Made by a program: the position numbers and the translations under genes. A model generated the notes under the pieces. The model ran no database searches and was not told the DNA's origin. It was given only the letters and a program-made list of their open reading frames with translations. From NCBI RefSeq assembly GCF_900156825.1, contig NZ_FTOV01000007.1, forward strand, positions 124,001 through 188,000: DNA of 64,000 bases. Direction: 5' to 3'. This DNA is from Chryseobacterium gambrini. Its GTDB lineage: Bacteria > Bacteroidota > Bacteroidia > Flavobacteriales > Weeksellaceae. Below are positions 36,619 through 46,263 of this stretch, one piece after another. Positions within the stretch are counted from its first letter, which is position 1; each line of letters begins with the position of its first letter.

Positions 36619-36957
36619 ATGAAAACTGCTGTAGAAATTTCCGAAACAGATGCTCAGGAACATCATTTCAAATCTGTCATTCTTCTGTCAAAAGATTTTG
36701 CTCCGCATGAAAGTTCGGTAGCAGAGATCGACACGGCCATCCTCAAAAATGATTTCGGAATCTTAATCATTAAAAACAGTCAGGATCAGACGGCAGAATT
36801 TTCATGGCAGAAAAATATTATTTCTTCCAATACGGAAAGTGGCTATTTTAAGGAAATAATGAATGATCTGGGAGTGACCGTTCATCATAATGAAGATTCT
36901 ATTGCCATAATTAATGGTGGGGTGAAACAGTTTCTGACGATTCATTTTATGATTTAA
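36619..36957 (+). CDS. Small protein of unknown function
   Basis: 112 aa, no signal peptide or membrane segment. Begins MKTAVEISETDAQEHHFKSV. The composition is that of a normal cytoplasmic alpha/beta protein. Not recognised. It has its own terminator immediately downstream and an A-rich leader, so it is probably a monocistronic gene. Confidence 0.6.
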   Translation: MKTAVEISETDAQEHHFKSVILLSKDFAPHESSVAEIDTAILKNDFGILIIKNSQDQTAEFSWQKNIISSNTESGYFKEIMNDLGVTVHHNEDSIAIINGGVKQFLTIHFMI

Positions 36958-36980
36958 TTGTAAAAAATTTAGCTGAATAA

Positions 36981-37012
36981 AAAAGTCCGCCAAAATAATG
37001 AGCGGACTTGTT
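36981..37012. terminator. Terminator between converging genes
   Basis: AAGTCCGC (36983-36990) pairs with GCGGACTT (37002-37009), flanked by A on the left and a T-rich stretch on the right. Confidence 0.75.
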
Positions 37013-37050
37013 CTTTATGATAAAACCTGTTCAAGGGAGAACTGCATTTT

Positions 37051-37527
37051 TTAAATTCCTTTCTTTCCATCCAAGATCATTCTTATCATTTTTACTTTTC
37101 TGTTTTCTCTTGTTTCCGGCTTTTTCGCTTCTTCAATCCAGCCGATATATTCCTTTCTGTGGGTATAGCTCATCTTGTCGAATAATTCTTTCGCTTCAGG
37201 ATTTTCATTAAAAAGCAATACAATATCTTCCGCAATTTCCACGACCCTTTCTTCTTTGTCTTCCGTTAAAGAAACGGAAACCTCATCGCCGAAAGTCTTT
37301 CCGAGCTGTTTCCTGATTTCCTGAGTTAAGCCTAAAATATGACAATCCGATTTCATTTTGGCAAGGCTTCCCCGATATTCAACTTTATCGTCAAAAACAG
37401 CTTTTATTTTTACCTGACCTTTTTTACCAAATATCTCTTCCGTGGAAAAAGGGAATTCTACAAAAGCCGCATTCATTTCGCCGTTTTGCTTAATAACTGC
37501 TTTAAATTGTACAGAATCTGTTTTCAT
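37051..37527 (-). CDS. YdeI/OmpD-associated protein with DUF1905 domain
   Basis: 158 aa. The N-terminal 95 residues form the small DUF1905 beta-barrel (AAFVEFPFSTEEIFGKKGQVKIKAVFD...VEYRGSLAKM). The C-terminal part is the bacteriocin-protection/OmdA segment, LFDKMSYTHRKEYIGWIEEAKKPETRENRKVKMI. The fusion is common and of unknown molecular function; some members are linked to resistance to cationic peptides. Ten bp downstream of the lipoprotein gene on the same strand. Confidence 0.85.
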   Translation of the reverse strand: MKTDSVQFKAVIKQNGEMNAAFVEFPFSTEEIFGKKGQVKIKAVFDDKVEYRGSLAKMKSDCHILGLTQEIRKQLGKTFGDEVSVSLTEDKEERVVEIAEDIVLLFNENPEAKELFDKMSYTHRKEYIGWIEEAKKPETRENRKVKMIRMILDGKKGI

Positions 37528-37537
37528 AACTTAAAAT

Positions 37538-38212
37538 TTAGCACAATAACCACCACAGATTAAAATTATCCAGTTTTCCGTCTTTAAAATAGAACATAAA
37601 GGAATCTTCTATCTCCTTTCCCACCGGAATGCTGAAACGCTGAATATTCTTCTGATCGGTATTTTCGATTTTCAGTTTGGGAAATAGCTTTTGGAAATCT
37701 TCAACAGTGGTTTCCTGTGTAAGAATAATATGATGCGACTTGATCTCAAAACGGTTGTTTCCGGATTTCGTACTGCTGAAAATGACGGTATGATTGTTTG
37801 AAATAAATTCAGCATTGTTGGTATAGAAAGTGGTTATTTTCCCGTCAAAGTTTATAAGATCCTTTCCGTATGTTTTTTCCATCCACGTTTTATCAAGCCA
37901 TTCAAAAGGGCTTCCGCAGTCCCATGGTTCAGTTTTTACAGAATCATGCTTTGGATAAAGTTTTTGGAATTGTTCTTGGGGTAAAATAATATCATTTCCA
38001 TTCACCTGAACGTTTTCAATTTTCAGGAAATCATCTGTAAATGCTTTAGGTGTTTCATTTCCCGATATCGTTTCTTTATGTAAACTGTCTTGTTTGATAA
38101 TACTTTGTAAAGAGTCATTGCCTTGTACAGATTTTAAATTCTCTTTCTCTTTTTTCTGACAGCTCCATAATGCTAAAAACATTAGCAAGGCTGCGAAAAT
38201 TTTACTTTTCAT
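37538..38212 (-). CDS. Putative lipoprotein of unknown function
   Basis: 224 aa. Signal peptide with lipobox (MFLALWSC, Cys18). A charged linker to residue 60 precedes a globular domain (DDFLKIENVQVNGNDIILPQ; WDCGSPFEWLDKTWMEKTYG). No family recognised. Probably co-transcribed with the YdeI-like gene just downstream. Confidence 0.65.
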   Translation of the reverse strand: MKSKIFAALLMFLALWSCQKKEKENLKSVQGNDSLQSIIKQDSLHKETISGNETPKAFTDDFLKIENVQVNGNDIILPQEQFQKLYPKHDSVKTEPWDCGSPFEWLDKTWMEKTYGKDLINFDGKITTFYTNNAEFISNNHTVIFSSTKSGNNRFEIKSHHIILTQETTVEDFQKLFPKLKIENTDQKNIQRFSIPVGKEIEDSFMFYFKDGKLDNFNLWWLLC

Positions 38213-38261
38213 TTTTAATAATATATTTTTTGATCGGGTTAAAATAATAAAATTTCAGCAT

Positions 38262-38290
38262 AAAAAAACCGCGAAAGTAAACTTTCGCGG
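38262..38290 (-). terminator. Terminator of the S46 peptidase gene
   Basis: CCGCGAAAGT (38269-38278) pairs with ACTTTCGCGG (38281-38290). Read on the minus strand the stem is followed by seven T, just after the stop at 38311. Confidence 0.85.
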
Positions 38291-38310
38291 CTCCCATATC
38301 TGTTTAAAGA

Positions 38311-40512
38311 TTATTTTTTCTTTCCTTTTGCAGGAGTTGCTTTTGGCATTTTTGTTTTGGTGTCTGCAGGAGTGTTCTCGTCTTTTACCAATTGTAATTC
38401 GTCGATAAGTCTTCTTGCACCCGCATATTTGTCGATCGTCCAAAGAACGAAACGAACGTCTACGTTAATGGTTTTCTGCCATTCCTGTTCGAAAACGATA
38501 TCTCCACTTAATGCTTCGCTGTTTCCGTCGAATGCAATACCAATTAAGTTTCCGTCTGCATCGATCACCGGAGAACCGGAGTTTCCTCCTGTAATATCAT
38601 TGTTGGAAAGGAAGTTTACCGGCATATATCCTTTTGCATCTGCATACTGTCCGAAATCTTTCAGGTTGTAAAGATCGATCACTCTCTGTGGAAGATCAAA
38701 CTCTTCGTCCCCTTTCTTGTATTTCCCTACAAGACCTGTCATATCAGTATAATAGTTATCGGTAATCCCGAAGTAGTTTCTGTCTGATCGGATTGGCAGT
38801 TTATCTACCGTTCCGTACGTTAATCTCATGGTAGAGTTTGCATCCGGATAGAATTTTTTCTCAGGCATTGCCTTCATTAATCCTGCTAAGAATAATCTGT
38901 TGTTTTTAGCAAAATTATCATCAATTTTTACGAATCTTTCTGCAGAAGCTTTTTGGTCTGCCATAATTCCGTTTGCAATTTTCCAAAGCGGATCTGCATC
39001 CAGTTTTAATGGATCCGGATTCAGCATAAAGTTTGTTGCAGAAGTTTTGTTGGCGAAGATGGAAGAATACGCTACATTCGAAAGATTTTTAGCATCCAGT
39101 CCCATAATGGTTTCAGAAGCTACATCTTTGTTTACTCTTGTCTGGTAAAGGTTTACCATAGAGTTCATCATTTCTCCTTCAAGCTTGATATTAATGTTTT
39201 CGTAAGCAGATTTCAATGCTGCCTCTACTTTCGGTTTCATAGCCAGTCTTCCTGCCATATCCTGTTTTGCATATGCCTGCAGAACGCTTCCTACTTGCAA
39301 TGCAAGTGTGAAATATTTAGAATTTCTGGAAAGCTGCGTCATGTACATTCTCTCCACGTTTCTGTCTGAAGTCTGCTTGTAATAAAGTCCGATATCTTCT
39401 AAAACCGTTTCGTACTCAATTACGTTTTCAGGTTGTACCGCCCAGGTTTTAAATCTTTCTTCAATTTTTTGCTTGTCTGTAATGGTTCCGTTTTTAATAA
39501 CGGCATCAATAGTACCCTGTCTGTTTTTCCAGTAGTTCGCTACAGAAGCATATTGGGACGCATAGTTCAGCTGAGTTCCTTTGTCTTTATCCATGTATTT
39601 TTTCATTACATCCATGGCTAATTTAGAAGCTTCAACCCAAGCCGGATAATCTTTGTTTACCATCTGCTGAATTCCGTAAGAAGTCAGGTAACGGTTGGTT
39701 CTTCCCGGATATCCTAAGATCATTGAGAAATCTCCGGGCTTTACTCCTTTCAGAGAAACCGGTAAGAAATGTTTCGGCTTCAAAGGAACGTTGTTTGGAG
39801 AATATTCCGCAGGATTTCCCGCTGCATCAGCATACACTCTGAAAACCGTAAAGTCTGCGGTGTGTCTTGGCCATTCCCAGTTGTCTGTATCGCCCCCGAA
39901 TTTCCCTAATGCAGAAGGCGGAGCTCCTACCAATCTGATATCTTTGTAGTCCTGATAAACGAAATAGTAAAATTCATTTCCGTTGAAGAAATCTCTTACA
40001 ACTACTGTGTATTTTCCGTTCTCAGAGTTTTCAGACTGGATCGCTTTTGTTTCAGCGTCGATCACAGCTTTTCTCTCTGCAGCGGACATATTGTTGTTTA
40101 GTTTAGCGTTGATTCTTTGGGTAGCATCATCCATTCTTACCAAAAATCTTACGTAAAGATCTTTTGCATTGAATTCATCCTTCTGCTTCATTGCCCAGAA
40201 TCCGTTCTTCAGATAATCTTTTTCCGGTGTAGAAGCGGCAGCTACAGCACCATATCCACAGTGGTGATTGGTAAAAATAAGACCCTGATTGGAAACAATT
40301 TCTCCTGTACAGAATCCTCCAAAGCTTACGATTGCGTCTTTTAAGCTTGAATTATTGACAGAATAAATCTCTTCCGGTGTAAGATGCAATCCTTCTTTTT
40401 GCATATCTACCCCATTCAGTCTTTTCACGAGCATTAACAGCCACATTCCCTCGTCCGCCCTCATCTGGGCAAAACTTAAAAGGAAAGTGAATAGTAGTAA
40501 TATTCTTTTCAT
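38311..40512 (-). CDS. S46-family dipeptidyl peptidase (DPP7/DPP11 type)
   Basis: 733 aa exported serine exopeptidase that releases dipeptides from peptide N-termini in the periplasm, a nutrient-acquisition enzyme of Bacteroidota. Signal peptide at 1-19. Chymotrypsin-like catalytic motifs: TNHHCGYG (His ~83-84), WEWPRHTADF (Asp region) and TGGNSGSPV (Ser ~648). The substrate-specificity residue after FDGNSEALSGD would decide DPP7 or DPP11; I cannot number it safely. A basic Pro/Lys tail closes the protein. Monocistronic. Confidence 0.93.
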   Translation of the reverse strand: MKRILLLFTFLLSFAQMRADEGMWLLMLVKRLNGVDMQKEGLHLTPEEIYSVNNSSLKDAIVSFGGFCTGEIVSNQGLIFTNHHCGYGAVAAASTPEKDYLKNGFWAMKQKDEFNAKDLYVRFLVRMDDATQRINAKLNNNMSAAERKAVIDAETKAIQSENSENGKYTVVVRDFFNGNEFYYFVYQDYKDIRLVGAPPSALGKFGGDTDNWEWPRHTADFTVFRVYADAAGNPAEYSPNNVPLKPKHFLPVSLKGVKPGDFSMILGYPGRTNRYLTSYGIQQMVNKDYPAWVEASKLAMDVMKKYMDKDKGTQLNYASQYASVANYWKNRQGTIDAVIKNGTITDKQKIEERFKTWAVQPENVIEYETVLEDIGLYYKQTSDRNVERMYMTQLSRNSKYFTLALQVGSVLQAYAKQDMAGRLAMKPKVEAALKSAYENINIKLEGEMMNSMVNLYQTRVNKDVASETIMGLDAKNLSNVAYSSIFANKTSATNFMLNPDPLKLDADPLWKIANGIMADQKASAERFVKIDDNFAKNNRLFLAGLMKAMPEKKFYPDANSTMRLTYGTVDKLPIRSDRNYFGITDNYYTDMTGLVGKYKKGDEEFDLPQRVIDLYNLKDFGQYADAKGYMPVNFLSNNDITGGNSGSPVIDADGNLIGIAFDGNSEALSGDIVFEQEWQKTINVDVRFVLWTIDKYAGARRLIDELQLVKDENTPADTKTKMPKATPAKGKKK

Positions 40513-40599
40513 TTTATAAAATAATTTTTGTGTCGCTAATTTACTAATTTTTTTACTGTCTGATGTCTGAGATGGTACGAAAATGGATTCCGGTGAGTT

Positions 40600-41034
40600 A
40601 TGAAAAAGAGATTCATTGCAATTTTAACATTTTTATGCCTGAGTTTTATCTTAAACTGCTCTTCCGTAACTGTAAAAAATCCACAGATCCGGAGAGAATG
40701 GATGCTGGTTTCTTTTGCAGATTACTCCAAAGAAGAGTTGATTAAAAACAATGCAAAAATTGATCTTACCTCTCCTCCCGACAACGGGAAAATAAAAACT
40801 TCTGCCTTCATGGGGTGCAATAAAATGTTTTTCACAACTGAATTTAAAAAAGAGAATCAATTACACATTTCAGAAGTTACCTCAACAGAAATGGCGTGTC
40901 CAAATATGAAACTGGAAAACGATTTTTCTCAGAACATCAAAAAGATGAATCATTACAAAGTGGAAGGACATTTTCTGACTTTAAATGATGATCAGGGAAA
41001 TAGGATGAAGTTTATTGCGTCTGACTGGGATTGA
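40600..41034 (+). CDS. META-domain (HslJ-like) lipoprotein
   Basis: 144 aa. Hydrophobic N-terminus ending in a lipobox-like FILNC. The domain follows the META pattern: REWMLVSF, AFMGCNKMF, ISEVTSTEMACPNMKLENDF and LTLNDDQGNRMKF. Family members such as HslJ are linked to heat and novobiocin resistance, but no direct function is proven. Divergent from the S46 gene across an 87-bp gap. Confidence 0.8.
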   Translation: MKKRFIAILTFLCLSFILNCSSVTVKNPQIRREWMLVSFADYSKEELIKNNAKIDLTSPPDNGKIKTSAFMGCNKMFFTTEFKKENQLHISEVTSTEMACPNMKLENDFSQNIKKMNHYKVEGHFLTLNDDQGNRMKFIASDWD

Positions 41035-41162
41035 TTTCTTTGTTCTTATTTAATTTCTCAGTTTGCATTTTTATCTTACTTAAAAATTTCTATCATTTTG
41101 CTTTGCCTGCCTTTTCCGGTTAGCTGACTTAAAATTACCAAAAAAATGTCCATTTTCCACCA

Positions 41163-41310
41163 CCATAAAAAATTCTGACCGGTTTGACTGCTTTTGACTG
41201 CTTTTGACCGGTTTGAAAACCCATTTCTTCGGATCCTGTTCGGGTCTTCTTCGGATCGGCTTCGGATCGGCTTCGGAAAAATGGGATTTTTTCCGAAGGA
41301 ATACCGAACA
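41163..41310. repeat. Short tandem repeats within an imperfect palindrome
   Basis: Units related to TTTGACTGC and TTGACCGGT repeat at 41175-41215. Units of CTTCGGATCGG repeat at 41249-41277. Flanking AACCCATTTCTTCGGA (from about 41218) and TTCGGAAAAATGGGATT (to about 41289) are imperfectly inverted. No plausible gene covers it; it lies in the 740-bp gap 41035-41774. Confidence 0.6.
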
Positions 41311-41358
41311 ACAGTCGAAGGATTTCGGGAGAATTTTGATTACCTTATTTCTTTAATT

Positions 41359-41698
41359 GTACGCTTCGGCTTCGCTCAGCGTACTTTAGTGCGATTCCAT
41401 TTAAACAAATTATTGTAAACCAAACATTCACCATGAGCTGAGCGGAGTCGAAGCGCACATTATCGTAAATAATTATTCCTAAAGTTGTTAAACCCGCAAA
41501 GACGCAATATTTTTTAACACGCTCTATCTATTTAAGGCGCAAAGATTTTATCTCCGATAAAATTTTAATGCAGATATTTTTAAAGTAACCGTACGCTTCG
41601 GCTTCGCTCAGCGTACTTTAGTGCGATTCCATTTTAAACAGATCATTGTAAATAAAACCCGCCACCGTGCGCTGAGCGGAGCCGAAGCGTACACTATC
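41359..41698. repeat. Two direct copies of a ~107-bp hairpin element
   Basis: Copy A (41359-41465) and copy B (41591-41698) share GTACGCTTCGGCTTCGCTCAG at the start, GTACTTTAGTGCGATTCCAT next, and a GCTGAGCGGAG(T/C)CGAAGCG end. The end is the reverse complement of the start, so each copy folds into a long imperfect hairpin. They are 232 bp apart. REP-like intergenic elements are the likeliest explanation. The frame that crosses copy A is an artefact. Confidence 0.75.
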
Positions 41699-41774
41699 CT
41701 CCCCAAAAAATTCGTTTTGGATTTTTTCCTGAAAAATGGTATCTTGTAAATCTCACAAATACAGACAGAATTTA

Positions 41775-43016
41775 ATGCTAGAAAAGAAAGAACATAATTA
41801 CGAAAAGGCAGTTTTGGTAGGGGTTGTTACACAACATCAGGATGAGGATAAACTTCAGGAATATATGGATGAGCTGGAGTTTTTAGCCTTTACAGCCGGA
41901 GCAACGGTAGATAAACGTTTTACACAGAAACTCACACAGCCCGATTCCAAAACCTTCATCGGAAGCGGTAAAGCTCAGGAAATTAAAGAATACGTAAAAG
42001 AAAACAACATAGGAACCGTTATTTTTGACGACGAATTATCTCCTTCACAGCTTAAAAACCTGGAAAGAGAAATGGAAGTCAAAATCTTAGACCGAACCAA
42101 CCTTATCCTTGATATTTTTGCACAGAGAGCAACAACCTCATATGCAAGAACTCAGGTAGAACTAGCTCAATATCAATATCTTTTACCCCGATTAACGAGA
42201 ATGTGGACCCACCTTGAACGCCAGAAAGGGGGAATCGGGATGAGAGGTCCCGGAGAAACGGAAATTGAAACCGACAGACGTATTATCCGCGATAGAATTT
42301 CATTGTTAAAAGACAAACTGAAAACCATCGATAAACAGATGGCAACCCAGAGAAACAACCGTGGAAAAGTAGTTCGTGTCGCTTTGGTAGGATACACCAA
42401 CGTCGGGAAATCTACTTTGATGAACGCTTTGTCTAAATCTGAAGTTTTCGCTGAAAATAAACTGTTTGCGACATTGGATACGACAGTAAGAAAAGTAGTG
42501 ATCGGAAATTTACCATTCCTTTTAACGGATACGGTTGGATTTATCCGAAAATTACCTACCCAATTGGTTGAATCGTTTAAATCTACCTTGGATGAGGTTC
42601 GTGAAGCGGATCTGCTGATTCACGTAGTGGATATTTCTCATGAAAGTTTCGAAGATCATATTGATTCTGTGAATCAGATTTTAATGGAGATCAATGCCCA
42701 TCAGAAACCGATGATCATGGTTTTCAATAAGATTGATGATTTTAGCTATGAGAAAAAAGACGAGGACGATTTAACGCCTTCCACAAAAAAGAATATTTCT
42801 CTGGAAGAATGGAAAAAAACATGGATGGCAAAATCCAAATATCCGACGGTTTTCATTTCGGCACTTACGAAAGAAAATTTCCCTGAAATGAAAAAGCTGA
42901 TCTATGATGAAGTGATGAAAATCCATATTTCCAGATTCCCGTACAACGATTTCCTTTTCGAATATTTCGATAACGATGAGGAAGAAAGTGCAGAAAAAGA
43001 TCATGAAGAGCAATAA
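41775..43016 (+). CDS. hflX: Ribosome-associated GTPase HflX
   Basis: 413 aa from ATG 41775 (MLEKKEHNYEKAVLVGV). An upstream in-frame ATG at 41736 would add 13 residues of non-conserved sequence. The N-terminal HflX domain includes ELSPSQLKNLE and RGPGETEIETDRR. The G domain shows G1 GYTNVGKS, G3 DTVGFIRKLP and G4 NKID. HflX splits and rescues stalled ribosomes. A short acidic tail (DNDEEESAEKD) ends the protein. Confidence 0.93.
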   Translation: MLEKKEHNYEKAVLVGVVTQHQDEDKLQEYMDELEFLAFTAGATVDKRFTQKLTQPDSKTFIGSGKAQEIKEYVKENNIGTVIFDDELSPSQLKNLEREMEVKILDRTNLILDIFAQRATTSYARTQVELAQYQYLLPRLTRMWTHLERQKGGIGMRGPGETEIETDRRIIRDRISLLKDKLKTIDKQMATQRNNRGKVVRVALVGYTNVGKSTLMNALSKSEVFAENKLFATLDTTVRKVVIGNLPFLLTDTVGFIRKLPTQLVESFKSTLDEVREADLLIHVVDISHESFEDHIDSVNQILMEINAHQKPMIMVFNKIDDFSYEKKDEDDLTPSTKKNISLEEWKKTWMAKSKYPTVFISALTKENFPEMKKLIYDEVMKIHISRFPYNDFLFEYFDNDEEESAEKDHEEQ

Positions 43017-43019
43017 TTC

Positions 43020-43406
43020 ATGAACAGGCTGTTTTCCAACAACACATTCTATTACTTTTTTCTGATCGTGGTAGGAATTAATTTTTTGGGAAGCATCGGA
43101 GGAATCAGCAAAGAAACAGATATTTTAATAGTAAAAATTTTAGGAATGGTAACAGTCGTAGTTTGTCTGTTGGCACTGTTATCATTCTTTACAGATCTTA
43201 AATTCAATCATCTTTTCTTTAAAATTTATCTCTACGGTAAAGGTTTGCTTTCTCCTTTTTATTTATTGATTTATTTTCTTTACGAAAAAATAACCAACGA
43301 CCTATATGTTTCCGGAACCTATTTTATGCCCGCTTTGTTCCGGCTGGTTTTAGGATTTGTTATGCTCGTTTTATACAACAAATACAAAATAGAAAAGAAC
43401 CGATGA
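43020..43406 (+). CDS. Small integral membrane protein of unknown function
   Basis: 128 aa with four hydrophobic segments (about residues 8-26, 33-55, 70-90, 100-120). Not recognised. It begins 3 bp after hflX and overlaps the next gene by 4 bp (ATGA), so the three form an operon. Confidence 0.65.
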   Translation: MNRLFSNNTFYYFFLIVVGINFLGSIGGISKETDILIVKILGMVTVVVCLLALLSFFTDLKFNHLFFKIYLYGKGLLSPFYLLIYFLYEKITNDLYVSGTYFMPALFRLVLGFVMLVLYNKYKIEKNR

Positions 43407-44032
43407 AACATTACTTTTTTCTCCTGTTTCTTCTGATTTCGCTTAGTGGTTTTGCTCAGAAATCAAAAATTGATTTTAAAGCTATTGAGAAAGATCTTAA
43501 AAGCGAAAAGTCTCAATACAACTACAACAAGCTGATTTTTAAATACAAAGCCTATCCAAAATCTTTAGATACGCTTGAAGCACAGCATCTTTACTACGGA
43601 AGAAATTTCAGAGAAGATCTGCTTTTTACAACAGATGAAGCATTTAAAAGTTTAGCCGATGCTTTCAAGAGCAATAATTTTCAGGACTGCATCAGACAGG
43701 GAAAAGCTTTGTATGATAAAGATCCTACCAATCTGGATATTCTGCTGATTCTTCTGAAAGCATATGACAGCATTAAAGACGGAGAAAATTTTCTGTATCA
43801 TCTCAGTCAGTTCCGCGCTTTAACCGACGGAATGAAGTCTTCCGGAGACGGAAAAACAGAAAAAACACCGTATCTCGTGAATTCAGTAGGCGACGAATAT
43901 ATTCTGCTGAACATCCTGAATCTCGGAAAAGAATATACAAGAGGATCAAAATCCGCAAAAGACGGAATTCTTGATATCTGGGAAAAAGACAGCAACAAAG
44001 TTCACATCAAAGTATTATATATCGATTATTAA
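43403..44032 (+). CDS. DUF4919-like exported protein
   Basis: 209 aa with a signal peptide (MKHYFFLLFLLISLSGFAQ). The pattern IEKDLKSEKSQYNYNKLIFKYKAYPKSLDTLEAQHLYYG, together with TPR-like helices and the VKVLYID-type ending, fits DUF4919, a Bacteroidota family of unknown role. The assignment is from memory of the pattern. Overlaps the upstream gene by 4 bp. Confidence 0.65.
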   Translation: MKHYFFLLFLLISLSGFAQKSKIDFKAIEKDLKSEKSQYNYNKLIFKYKAYPKSLDTLEAQHLYYGRNFREDLLFTTDEAFKSLADAFKSNNFQDCIRQGKALYDKDPTNLDILLILLKAYDSIKDGENFLYHLSQFRALTDGMKSSGDGKTEKTPYLVNSVGDEYILLNILNLGKEYTRGSKSAKDGILDIWEKDSNKVHIKVLYIDY

Positions 44033-44059
44033 TCACAAAAAATTTTAAACACCAAATTA

Positions 44060-45346
44060 GTGGAATTATACTATTCATTTTCAGCCTTAATTGTTTTAGC
44101 ATCCATATTTTCATATCTTAATTACAGATTTCTGAAGCTTCCGAGTACCATCGGAATTATGGTGATCGCCATTGTGGTTTCCATATTTTTAGTTTCCTTC
44201 GGAGAAACGGTTTTGCCGATAACTTTCGGACATCTTCACAATTTAATGACCGGCATCGACTTTACAGAAGTTCTGATGGGAGCCATGCTAAATTTCCTTC
44301 TGTTTGCGGGAGGAATTCATATTAATATCGACGATCTCAAAGAGCAGTTTGTTCCTGTCGTGATTTTTTCAACGGCAGGAGTCGTGATTTCTACCTTTGT
44401 GGTGGGTTTCGGCATGTATTATCTGTTGCCTCTTGTCGGCATTTCGCTGCCTTTTATCTATTGTCTGCTTTTTGGCGCTCTGATCTCTCCTACCGATCCT
44501 GTTGCCGTTCTGAGTATCTTAAAACAGGCAAACGTTTCAAAATCTCTGGAAACCAAAGTTGCGGGAGAATCACTTTTTAATGACGGGATGGCGGTTGTGG
44601 TTTTTACAGTTGTTCTTCAGCTTGCGATCGGAAACGAAGTAACGCTGAATATGGAAAGCATTGGTCTGCTATTGCTGAAAGAAGCAGGTGGCGGACTTTT
44701 ACTCGGCGTTGTTCTGGGATGGATTACTTCCCGACTGATGCGTGAAGTGGACGATTATATTATTTCCGTTCTGGTAACGCTTTCTGTTGTAATGGGAGGG
44801 TATCTTATTGCGAGACAGATGCATATTTCGGGACCTTTAACCATGGTTGCCGCCGGATTGTTCATGGGTAATTTTAATGTAAAATTCAAAATGAAATCTG
44901 TGACACAGGATTATCTGATCAAATTCTGGGAACTTATCGACGAAATCCTGAATGCAGTTCTATTCCTTTTTATTGGCTTTGAATTATTGATGATCAAAGA
45001 CTTAAGCCATTATATGATTCCGGGATTATTGGCAATTGCGGTGGTTTTACTGGCAAGATTTATTTCAATTTGGGGACCTACTAAGTTCATGTCTTTCAGA
45101 ACAAGATTCAGTCCGCAAACAGTAAAAGTTTTGGTTTGGGGCGGAATTCGCGGCGGAGTTTCGATTGCTCTGGCGCTTTCTATTCCGAAAAATGAAAACA
45201 GCACGATTGTTTTAAGCATTACTTACTGTGTGGTTGTGTTTTCAATTATCGTTCAGGGACTTACGATAGCCAAAGTTGCCAATCCGAAGAAGATTGCCAA
45301 AGAGGAAGAGGAACAGGAAAGTGTTGCTTTACATAATGTTGATTAA
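44060..45346 (+). CDS. CPA1-type Na+/H+ antiporter
   Basis: 428 aa with about 12 transmembrane segments. Family motifs: [19 protein letters not shown] and the ion-binding region [14 protein letters not shown], plus [13 protein letters not shown] near the C-terminus. The start is GTG at 44060; no in-frame ATG gives the conserved first helix. It exchanges cytoplasmic Na+ (or K+) for protons. A short charged C-terminal tail follows. Confidence 0.92.
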   Translation: MELYYSFSALIVLASIFSYLNYRFLKLPSTIGIMVIAIVVSIFLVSFGETVLPITFGHLHNLMTGIDFTEVLMGAMLNFLLFAGGIHINIDDLKEQFVPVVIFSTAGVVISTFVVGFGMYYLLPLVGISLPFIYCLLFGALISPTDPVAVLSILKQANVSKSLETKVAGESLFNDGMAVVVFTVVLQLAIGNEVTLNMESIGLLLLKEAGGGLLLGVVLGWITSRLMREVDDYIISVLVTLSVVMGGYLIARQMHISGPLTMVAAGLFMGNFNVKFKMKSVTQDYLIKFWELIDEILNAVLFLFIGFELLMIKDLSHYMIPGLLAIAVVLLARFISIWGPTKFMSFRTRFSPQTVKVLVWGGIRGGVSIALALSIPKNENSTIVLSITYCVVVFSIIVQGLTIAKVANPKKIAKEEEEQESVALHNVD

Positions 45347-45361
45347 ATTATTAATTATCAA

Positions 45362-46081
45362 ATGAATGACATTTTAAAAGAAATAAAAGAAGCTTTAGTT
45401 ACCTTATTAATTCCCGAGAAAGCAGAATTTTTCCCGAAGTTCTTCAAAACCGGAAAAGGAGAATACGGAGAAGGCGATTTGTTTTTAGGAGTAAAAGTTC
45501 CGGATCAGCGTTCTGTTGCAAAAGAATTTTACGCCAGAATTTCGATGGAAGAACTCAGCAAATTACTGTCTTCCCAATATCATGAACACAGATTGACGGC
45601 TTTATTCATGTTAATTTCTAAGTTTGAAAAAACAAAAGACAAAGCGGTAAAAGATGAAATTGTTGAGTTTTATCTGAATCATTTACAGCACATTAACAAC
45701 TGGGATCTGGTAGATTCAAGCTGTTATAAAATTCTGGGACGCTATGCTTTTGAAAACCAGAAAGATGAATTACTGAGAACGCTTTCGGATTCTGAAGAAA
45801 TGTGGCATAAAAGAATTGCTGTTGTGGGAACGATGCATTATGTAAAAAAAGGATCATTTGATCTTACCAAAGAATTCGTTACTAAAAATCTGAAACATAC
45901 CCATGATCTGATGCACAAAGCCAACGGCTGGCTGCTTCGCGAAATGGGAGAAAAAAACGAAGCGGAATTAATTAATTTTCTGAATAAACATTACAAAGAA
46001 ATGCCCAGAACAAGCCTTCGATACGCCATTGAAAAACTGGATGAGGATCTGAGGCAGGATTATCTGAAAGGCAGAATTTAA
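45362..46081 (+). CDS. DNA alkylation repair protein (AlkD-like HEAT protein)
   Basis: 239 aa made of HEAT-like helical repeats, as in AlkC/AlkD glycosylases that remove 3- and 7-alkylpurines. Conserved blocks: FFKTGKGEYGEGDLFLGVKVPDQR, HEHRLTALFML, NNWDLVDSSCYKILG and KANGWLLREMG. The D in NNWDLVD corresponds to the catalytic Asp of AlkD. It begins 15 bp after the antiporter gene. Confidence 0.9.
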   Translation: MNDILKEIKEALVTLLIPEKAEFFPKFFKTGKGEYGEGDLFLGVKVPDQRSVAKEFYARISMEELSKLLSSQYHEHRLTALFMLISKFEKTKDKAVKDEIVEFYLNHLQHINNWDLVDSSCYKILGRYAFENQKDELLRTLSDSEEMWHKRIAVVGTMHYVKKGSFDLTKEFVTKNLKHTHDLMHKANGWLLREMGEKNEAELINFLNKHYKEMPRTSLRYAIEKLDEDLRQDYLKGRI

Positions 46082-46263
46082 ACATCTGGTCTGCCTAAAA
46101 TTTTATTTAAAGTTGAAATTTATAAATAAAAATGCTCTCAACAGTTTTAAAAATCTTTGATTTTTAGAGGTTATTATGTGGGTTTTAATTTGTCCCCGTT
46201 AACTTTAAATAAAGAACTCTCAACTTTTGTTGGTAAATTTGAAAATTATTTAAAAACTCAAAT

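Noticed and set aside
41194..41418. 74-aa reading frame in the repeat-filled gap
   Set aside because: It consists of the micro-repeats and a hairpin arm, with no ribosome-binding site or normal codon use.
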